Shown here in pieces: positions 35,044-39,677 of a stretch of 39,677 nt of DNA. The stretch is from the NCBI GenBank assembly GCA_905200545.1, contig CAJKKQ010000022.1, forward strand, positions 1 through 39,677, in the 5' to 3' direction. A model generated the notes under the pieces. It had not been told where the DNA came from and did not search any database. It saw nothing but the letters and a program-made list of their open reading frames with translations. The stretch's first letter is position 1, and the number at the start of each line of letters is the position of its first letter. The DNA is from an uncultured Oscillibacter sp. GTDB taxonomy: Bacteria > Bacillota > Clostridia > Oscillospirales > Oscillospiraceae. Made by a program: the position numbers and the translations under genes.

Positions 35044-35652
35044 TTACTTCACCATCTTCTTGAGGCTCTGGCGGATGATCTCCTCCAGAGGCAGGTTCTC
35101 CACGTCCACGCCCTTGAGGGCCTGGCTCACCTCGGCGCTGGAGTAGCCCAGAACCGCCAGGGCCTGGGCAGCCTCGGTTGCCTTGCTTGTAAAGGCAGGG
35201 ATATTGACACTTCCCGCTCCGCCGGAGAAGTCCAGGCCCGTGGCGGCGGACTCCTTGGCCATCTTGTCCTTGAGCTCCAGGATGATGCGCTGGGCGATCT
35301 TCTTGCCGATGCCCGGCGCCGCCGTCAGTGCCTTTTCGTCCCCGGTGACGATAGCCATGGCCAGCGCCTCGGGGGAGCCCACGGAGAGGATGGAAAGCGC
35401 TGCCTTGGGCCCCACGCCGGAGACGCCGATCAGCAGCCGGAAGCTGTTCAATTCATTGAGCGCAGAGAACCCGTAGAGCTCGAAGATGTCCTCCCCCACG
35501 TTCAGGTGGGTGTAGAGCTTGGCCTTCTGGCCCTTTTTCAGCCGGGAGAGGGTGTAGTTGGTGGTCTTGCAGGCATAGCCCACGCCGCCGCAGTCGATGA
35601 CGGCCAGACCGGGCAGGATCTCCGCCACGGTACCGTCCAGATAATAGAACAT
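35044..35652 (-). CDS. ruvA: Holliday junction DNA-binding protein RuvA
   Basis: 202 residues: an N-terminal OB fold ([12 protein letters not shown]), two helix-hairpin-helix motifs ([16 protein letters not shown] and [16 protein letters not shown]) and a C-terminal RuvB-binding three-helix domain. The tetramer holds the junction open. AGGAGG lies just ahead of the ATG. It is the middle gene of the ruv operon. Confidence 0.96.
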   Translation of the reverse strand: MFYYLDGTVAEILPGLAVIDCGGVGYACKTTNYTLSRLKKGQKAKLYTHLNVGEDIFELYGFSALNELNSFRLLIGVSGVGPKAALSILSVGSPEALAMAIVTGDEKALTAAPGIGKKIAQRIILELKDKMAKESAATGLDFSGGAGSVNIPAFTSKATEAAQALAVLGYSSAEVSQALKGVDVENLPLEEIIRQSLKKMVK

Positions 35653-35705
35653 GGGAACCTCCTAACAGCTCTGCCGGGAACGGGCGTTCTCCGGTGTATC
35701 CTTCA

Positions 35706-36215
35706 TTAAATGGTCTGGGGGGCGTCCCCGGTCTGAGGAAGCCGGGAGGTGGCGCTCCGGGCGTGGCAGATGGCCAGGGCCAGGGCGTCCGCCGCGTCGT
35801 CCGGCCGGGGCACGGCCTTGAGATGCAGCAAGCGCTTCGTCATGTCCATCACCTGGCGCTTTTCCGCCTTGCCGTAACCCGTCACCGCCAGCTTTACCTG
35901 GGAGGGAGTATACTCGTAGAGCGGCACACCGCACCGCTCCGCCGCGCAGAGGATGACCCCCCTGCCGTGGGCCACGGCGATGCCGGTGGTGATGTTGTTG
36001 TTGAAAAACAGCTCCTCAATGGAGATGACGTCAGGCCTCAGCTGGCCGATGAGTTCCGTCATGTCCCGGTCGATCTGGAAGAGCCGCCGGGACAGGGCCA
36101 GCCCCGCGGGCGTGGTGATGGCGCCGTAGGTGACCATATGCACTTGTGCCCGCTGAGCCTCCACCAGGCCGAAGCCGATGGTGGCCACGCCGGGGTCGAT
36201 CCCCAAAATGCGCAC
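35706..36215 (-). CDS. ruvC: Crossover junction endodeoxyribonuclease RuvC
   Basis: 169 residues, RNase H fold. Catalytic acids are seen as Asp7 in GIDPG, Glu in ISIEELFF near residue 68, and the Asp pair in RPDDAADALALAICH near 140. It nicks two strands of the Holliday junction. It uses a GTG start at 36215 after GGAGGGG. It is the first gene of the ruvCAB operon and has its own promoter, divergent from rnpB. Confidence 0.95.
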   Translation of the reverse strand: MRILGIDPGVATIGFGLVEAQRAQVHMVTYGAITTPAGLALSRRLFQIDRDMTELIGQLRPDVISIEELFFNNNITTGIAVAHGRGVILCAAERCGVPLYEYTPSQVKLAVTGYGKAEKRQVMDMTKRLLHLKAVPRPDDAADALALAICHARSATSRLPQTGDAPQTI

Positions 36216-36244
36216 GATACCCCTCCCTCGTCACATTCTTAGTC

Positions 36245-36273
36245 AGTATACCAAATTCCAGGGCTATGCGCAA
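36245..36273 (-). promoter_or_regulatory. Promoter of the ruvCAB operon
   Basis: On the reverse strand TTGCGC (36273-36268), a 17-base spacer and TATACT (36250-36245), about 30 bases before ruvC. Confidence 0.65.
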
Positions 36274-36305
36274 GGGAAAACCGCTGTCCACAGGGATTTT
36301 CCGCG

Positions 36306-36334
36306 TTGACATCGGCGCTGTAATCGGGTAAAAT
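36306..36334 (+). promoter_or_regulatory. Promoter of rnpB
   Basis: TTGACA (36306-36311), a 17-base spacer and TAAAAT (36329-36334). The start is near 36341, where helix P1 begins. Confidence 0.88.
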
Positions 36335-36340
36335 ACTCTC

Positions 36341-36886
36341 TGCGAGTAAAACAGACAGTCGCGCGGCCGGGCCGAAAGGCCGTCCGTGAGGAAAGTCCGG
36401 GCTCCACAGGGCAAGGATAACGGGTAACGCCCGCCGAAGGCGACTTCAGGAAAAGTGCAACAGAGATATACCGCCAGAGCGGTTGAACTGTGCCGGTCAC
36501 GATGGAAAAGCTGATACGATGGTTGCACACAGCTCTCTGCGATTGAGTCGCAGGGGTGTTGTGTGAAGAGGGACGAAGGGTCCCTTTTCACGATTGCAAC
36601 CATCGCGCCGCAGCGGCCCGATTCCGCAGGAATCGGGATCTTTCCACCCTTACCGTCAGAGTTCAGCCGCGCTGGTAAGGGTGGAAAGGTGCGGTAAGAG
36701 CGCACCCGACGGCTGGAGACTGTCCGTCGCTGTAAACTCTATCCGGAGCAACACCGGAATGGGAGCTGGGGGTCCGACCCCCGGGGCTTGCCCGGCCCGC
36801 TCCCGGGGTGGCTGGAGCGTACCGGCAACGGTGCGTCGAGATAGATGACTGTCAGATACAGAACCCGGCTTACAGTTTTGCTCGCA
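36341..36886 (+). ncRNA. rnpB: RNase P RNA, bacterial type A, enlarged
   Basis: The catalytic RNA that trims the 5' ends of tRNA precursors. Conserved blocks are seen in order: GAGGAAAGTCCGGGCTCC, the AGTGCAACAGAGA region, GTGCGGTAAGAGCGCACC, AAACTC..CCGGAGCAACACC, and ATAGATGACTGTC with AGAACCCGGCTTA. Helix P1 pairs 36341-36352 with 36875-36886. The total of about 546 nt compares with 377 in E. coli. The excess lies between the two strands of P11 (about 36470-36688), where P12 should be. It contains an 11-bp helix CGATGGTTGCA/TGCAACCATCG (36517-36527/36595-36605), a 9-bp CCCGATTCC hairpin (36617-36637) and a 17-bp arm that pairs with the J12/11 segment. Confidence 0.96.
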
Positions 36887-36893
36887 ATGATAT

Positions 36894-36924
36894 GCCCCCG
36901 GCTGCGTGATCCGCAGCCGGGGGC
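36894..36924. repeat. Strong hairpin, copy 1 of 2
   Basis: GCCCCCGGCTGCG (36894-36906) and its exact complement (36912-36924) around TGATC. It follows rnpB by seven bases. It lacks a good T-tract, so as a terminator it is weaker than copy 2. The 31 bases are repeated identically at 37048-37078. Confidence 0.85.
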
Positions 36925-37043
36925 TTCGCCTGTCCGTGGACAGGCAAAGCCAGATTTGAATTGTGCAGGAAACCCTTCCTGGGTTTCCCGCACACACTCT
37001 TCCTTCCCGCTGCGTGGGATTTTCCTCCAATCTGAAAAGTCCT
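36925..37043. other. Spacer with two further hairpins
   Basis: GCCTGTCC/GGACAGGC near 36929-36947 and GTGC-A-GGAAACCC with GGGTTTCC-C-GCAC (36963-36993) form stems. No gene is supported; together with the flanking copies it looks like a structured intergenic repeat unit. Confidence 0.5.
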
Positions 37044-37082
37044 AAAAGCCCCCGGCTGCGTGATCCGCAGCCGGGGGCTTTT
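37044..37082. terminator. Bidirectional terminator, copy 2 of the hairpin
   Basis: AAAAGCCCCCGGCTGCG (37044-37060) pairs perfectly over 17 bp with 37066-37082 around TGATC, with A- and T-tracts on the two sides. Its core is identical to the hairpin at 36894-36924. It can end both rnpB and the opposing truncated gene. Confidence 0.9.
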
Positions 37083-37150
37083 CTGGTCTTTCCGATTGAT
37101 GGCGGTACTGGTTCAGGGCGTAGCCGTCGATGCAGCAGGCCTCCTCCCTC

Positions 37151-38038
37151 TTATTCTTCCCAGATGCACCGCAGGGCATCCTGGATCTCCTCCGGCACGG
37201 TGTCTGGCCAGGTCTCGGTGATCTCCCCGTCCACCATGTCGTAGACGGTGTAGGGCTTCTCAGGCCAGCGAGTGCGGATGATGAGCTCGTTCTCCCCGTC
37301 GCCGTCGGTGTCTCCGGCGGTGGCATTCAGGCAGTCCTCCACGGTCAAAATCGTCTCCTCGGTTCCGTCGTTGGGATCCTCCACCCAAAACCGATAGTCA
37401 CACAGATAGACATGCCCCCGGGGCTCGGCGTACGGGTCCGGATAGTAGTTTTCCGAATTGTACTGGAGACAGGGATACCCCAGCACAAAGTTAAAATAGC
37501 TGGAACTAAAGGTCACGTCCATCAGTCCGCCCAACACATGCATGCCGGTATCCGTGCACGAAGTCACAACGCCCGTATGGGTCAGGCGGTTCCACCGGAA
37601 ATCCATCTCATAGCAAATCGGATCGCCCCACTCATTTTCCAGGGGGATCGCATCAAAATCCACGCCGCTGCCGCATTTGAGCTTCAGCAGATGGCCTTCC
37701 CGCTCCACATACAGGTAGCCCTTACCCGCTTGTGTCTCTTTGAGAAAAATAGAAGTCTCCTGCGTCTCCGACACCATGACGGCGTTCCAGGCGATCACCG
37801 CCCCGGCCGCCGCCAGCAGCACCAGTACGCCGATCAGCCGCTGCCAGGAGCGCCGCCGCTCCCGGCGCACCGTGTCCTTGGATATGGTCATCAGCGTCTC
37901 CATAGGTTCCTCCTTCTCCGTCTCCGGGGCCGCCGCACCCACGCAGCAGGCCATCAGCTCCCCCACCGTCAGCTCCAGCTTTGCCGCCAGAGGCTCCAGC
38001 AGCGTCACGTCCGGGTAGCTGAGGCCCGTTTCCCTTAG
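37151..38038 (-). pseudogene. 5'-truncated Xre-type HTH membrane protein
   Basis: The reading frame opens at 38038 with no start codon and a TAA directly before. Its first residues, LRETGLSYPDVTLLEPLAAKL, match the end of an Xre/Cro helix-turn-helix domain, followed by a membrane helix (WQRLIGVLVLLAAAGAVIAW) and an extracellular domain. Near the C-terminus the stretch GDTDGDGENELIIR resembles an FG-GAP-like repeat. Most of the DNA-binding domain is missing, apparently cut off by the element to the right. An internal ATG at 37903 follows AAGGAGG by six bases, so the membrane and extracellular part might still be made. The identity of the parent family is not known to me. Confidence 0.65.
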
Positions 38039-38041
38039 TTA

Positions 38042-39677
38042 AAGATATTGTTGGGTATCTCAAGATGTGTCATTCGATTTTGCCGATAAAGCGGTAGAAG
38101 ATTTCCACTTCCTGTTCCCGGCTTCCGTCCTCACTTTTGACCGCTTCATGGACAAGGATTTTTTCAATCAGCGTATTCAGAAGTTCAGCCGTCAATTCTG
38201 TGGGATTGACATACTGTTTCATCAGACCTATCCACTTTTCAGCGTCAACCGCTGTCTGGGCGGCGACCTCCATCGCTTCGTGAAGCCGTTCAATTTTTGC
38301 GTCCAATTCTCGCTGTTCGCCCTGATACTTTTCGGACAGCATATTGAAATTGTATTCTGTAATGCGTCCGGCAGACCAGTCCTCATACATTTTTGCAAAC
38401 AGGGTGTCTACTTCTGCTTTGCGCTTTTCCGCCTTTTTCAGTTCGGCTGTCTGCCGCTTCCTTGCAGTATTGCGTTCCTTGTCGCTGGCGTTAAGTAGCC
38501 GTTTCAGAAGTTTGTCCCCATCCTGCTGTGCCAGCACAGACCAGTATTGCAGACGGGAAAGGACATAGGCGTAAAGCACATCATAGCGGATATAGTGCAT
38601 GGAACACTGGTGCAATCCTTGCCCGTACTTGCTACAATGGTAGTGGGCATAGGGATTTTTGTTCTGGCTGTTCACACCATAGGCCAGCGACCAGCCGCAG
38701 TCCGCACATTTTACCAGCCCGGAAAATATCTGTGTTGTGCCGTTCTTCTGCCGTCTGCGCCTGTTGCAAATCTGCTCCTGTACTTGACGGAACACATCTT
38801 CGGAAATAATCGCTTCGTGGGTGTTCTCCACACGATACCATTCCTCTTTTGGCTTGCGTACTTTCTTCTTGTTTTTGAATGAAATGTTGGTCTGCTTATT
38901 GTGGACGCTGTGTCCGATATAGGTTTCCTCTTTCAGAATACTTTTCACCTGCGCTATCGTCCACGCATAGGCTTTTTCCTCCGGCGCTCCGGCATAGATA
39001 TTTGCGAAAGTGCCGTATCTCTGGAAATTCAGCCAGCCGGGAGTAGGCACTTTTTCTTCGACCAAAATCCGTGTAATGCTGGCGGCTCCCCGGCCATGAA
39101 CGGCAAGGTCAAAAATCTTTTCGATAATCCACCTTGTTTCCGGGTCAATCAGAAGATGGCCTTTCTTATCCGGGTCTTTGACATAGCCCAGCGGGGCATA
39201 GGCTCCATAGTGTGCGCCATTTGCAAACCGTGTCCGCATGGCCGCTTTTACCTTTTTACTGGTCTGGCGGGCGTGCATTTCATTCAGAATGTTGAGGAAT
39301 GGGGCAAGCTCATTCTCTCCGTTGATGGTGTCCACATTGTCATTGACAGCGATATAGCGGACTCCTTTGCTGGGAAAGTAGATTTCCGTGTATTGGCCGG
39401 TCAGAATGTAGTTTCTGCCTAAGCGGGATAAATCCTTCGTAACAACGCAGTTGATTTTCCCGTCCTCAATGTCATCAATCATTCTCTGAAAATCCGGCCT
39501 GTCAAAGTTCGTTCCAGACCATCCATCGTCGATATATTCATCTATGACATTCAGGCTATGCTCGGCGGCATATTGCCGGAGCATCATGCGTTGTGTCTGA
39601 ATACTCCCGCTTTCTCCTTGCAGTTCATCGTCCCGGCTCAATCTCATATAAAGCGCCGTGTTGTAAATCGTAGTATT
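38042..39677 (-). mobile_element. End of an integrated element with a serine recombinase
   Basis: From about 38042 the DNA becomes clearly AT-richer than the host. The element end carries a short imperfect inverted repeat AGATA-N8-TATCT (38043-38060) just before the host junction, of the kind found at serine-recombinase attachment sites. Only this one end is in the window; size, cargo and the other boundary are unknown. Confidence 0.65.
38070..39677 (-). CDS. Large serine recombinase, partial
   Basis: The frame is open to the window edge (535 residues visible; the start lies beyond 39677). The N-terminal resolvase domain has catalytic Ser in YMRLSRDD and the active-site VVTKDLSRLGRNYI motif. 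A recombinase domain follows (GYVKDPDKKGHLLIDPETRWIIEKIF), then a zinc-ribbon region (CADCGWSLAYG...YHCSKYGQGLHQCSMHYIR) and a coiled coil with a C-terminal tail. It integrates and excises elements by serine-phosphodiester exchange. It resembles the edge recombinases of Clostridia conjugative or mobilisable elements. It lies 29 bases from the predicted element end. Confidence 0.93.
   Translation of the reverse strand, partial: NTTIYNTALYMRLSRDDELQGESGSIQTQRMMLRQYAAEHSLNVIDEYIDDGWSGTNFDRPDFQRMIDDIEDGKINCVVTKDLSRLGRNYILTGQYTEIYFPSKGVRYIAVNDNVDTINGENELAPFLNILNEMHARQTSKKVKAAMRTRFANGAHYGAYAPLGYVKDPDKKGHLLIDPETRWIIEKIFDLAVHGRGAASITRILVEEKVPTPGWLNFQRYGTFANIYAGAPEEKAYAWTIAQVKSILKEETYIGHSVHNKQTNISFKNKKKVRKPKEEWYRVENTHEAIISEDVFRQVQEQICNRRRRQKNGTTQIFSGLVKCADCGWSLAYGVNSQNKNPYAHYHCSKYGQGLHQCSMHYIRYDVLYAYVLSRLQYWSVLAQQDGDKLLKRLLNASDKERNTARKRQTAELKKAEKRKAEVDTLFAKMYEDWSAGRITEYNFNMLSEKYQGEQRELDAKIERLHEAMEVAAQTAVDAEKWIGLMKQYVNPTELTAELLNTLIEKILVHEAVKSEDGSREQEVEIFYRFIGKIE

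Noticed and set aside
36656..37045. Open frames across the end of rnpB and the hairpin region
   Set aside because: They overlap conserved RNase P RNA and duplicated hairpins and show no protein features.
38067..39422. Forward frames opposite the serine recombinase
   Set aside because: Shadow frames; the reverse strand has an unbroken recombinase with catalytic motifs.

Overview
The window is about 39.7 kb of GC-rich, gene-dense bacterial chromosome. It looks like an endospore-forming Firmicute of the class Clostridia, most likely Oscillospiraceae (Flavonifractor, Lawsonibacter or Oscillibacter-like); this placement is inferred from gene content and composition, not computed. Supporting signs are the sporulation genes (a CotJA-CotJB fusion, CotJC, YunB, CwlD-like amidase, SigH), AGGAGG-type ribosome sites, sigma-A promoters of the TTGACA-17-TATAAT type and U-tailed hairpin terminators.

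Layout. 1-4.3 kb: the 3' end of class II fructose-bisphosphate aldolase, then a reverse-strand MarR regulator plus heterodimeric ABC exporter operon. 4.4-9.3 kb (forward): PepD dipeptidase, an OPT-family peptide transporter, a PqqD-like protein with a small membrane-anchored partner, and a Cys amidase-like protein. 9.4-11.1 kb: a secreted SLH plus GH18 protein. 11.1-14.7 kb (reverse): a Xer-type tyrosine recombinase with a coupled leader ORF, and cwlD-radA. 14.8-15.9 kb (forward): the cotJ spore-coat operon. 15.9-21.5 kb (reverse): a run of alcohol dehydrogenase, Bcp peroxidase, YaaA, a coiled-coil protein and a UvrD-like helicase. 21.5-27.0 kb: a small unknown protein (reverse), then a MoxR-DUF58-DUF4129-like operon and threonine ammonia-lyase (forward). 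27.1-36.2 kb (reverse): ligA, yunB, murD, a zinc-ribbon protein, sigH, glmM and ruvBAC. 36.3-36.9 kb: RNase P RNA (forward). 36.9-37.1 kb: a duplicated strong hairpin. 37.2-38.0 kb: a 5'-truncated Xre-type gene that abuts, at about 38.04 kb, the AT-richer end of an integrated element whose edge gene is a large serine recombinase running off the window.

How the parts work together: PepD and the OPT transporter form a plausible peptide uptake and breakdown neighbourhood; MarR probably autoregulates the exporter through a palindrome just downstream of a consensus promoter; Bcp and YaaA form an oxidative-stress pair; RuvC, RuvA and RuvB form the Holliday-junction operon.

The points most worth a second look are: (1) an RNase P RNA enlarged by roughly 180 nt at the P12 position, with a hairpin arm exactly complementary to the conserved J12/11 segment; (2) a consensus promoter placed so that sigH mRNA should be leaderless; (3) the host-element junction inside the Xre gene; (4) a 36-codon leader ORF coupled by ATGA to the Xer recombinase, preceded by a 14-bp inverted repeat; and (5) a CotJA-CotJB fusion. 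No CRISPR array, tRNA or rRNA was recognised.
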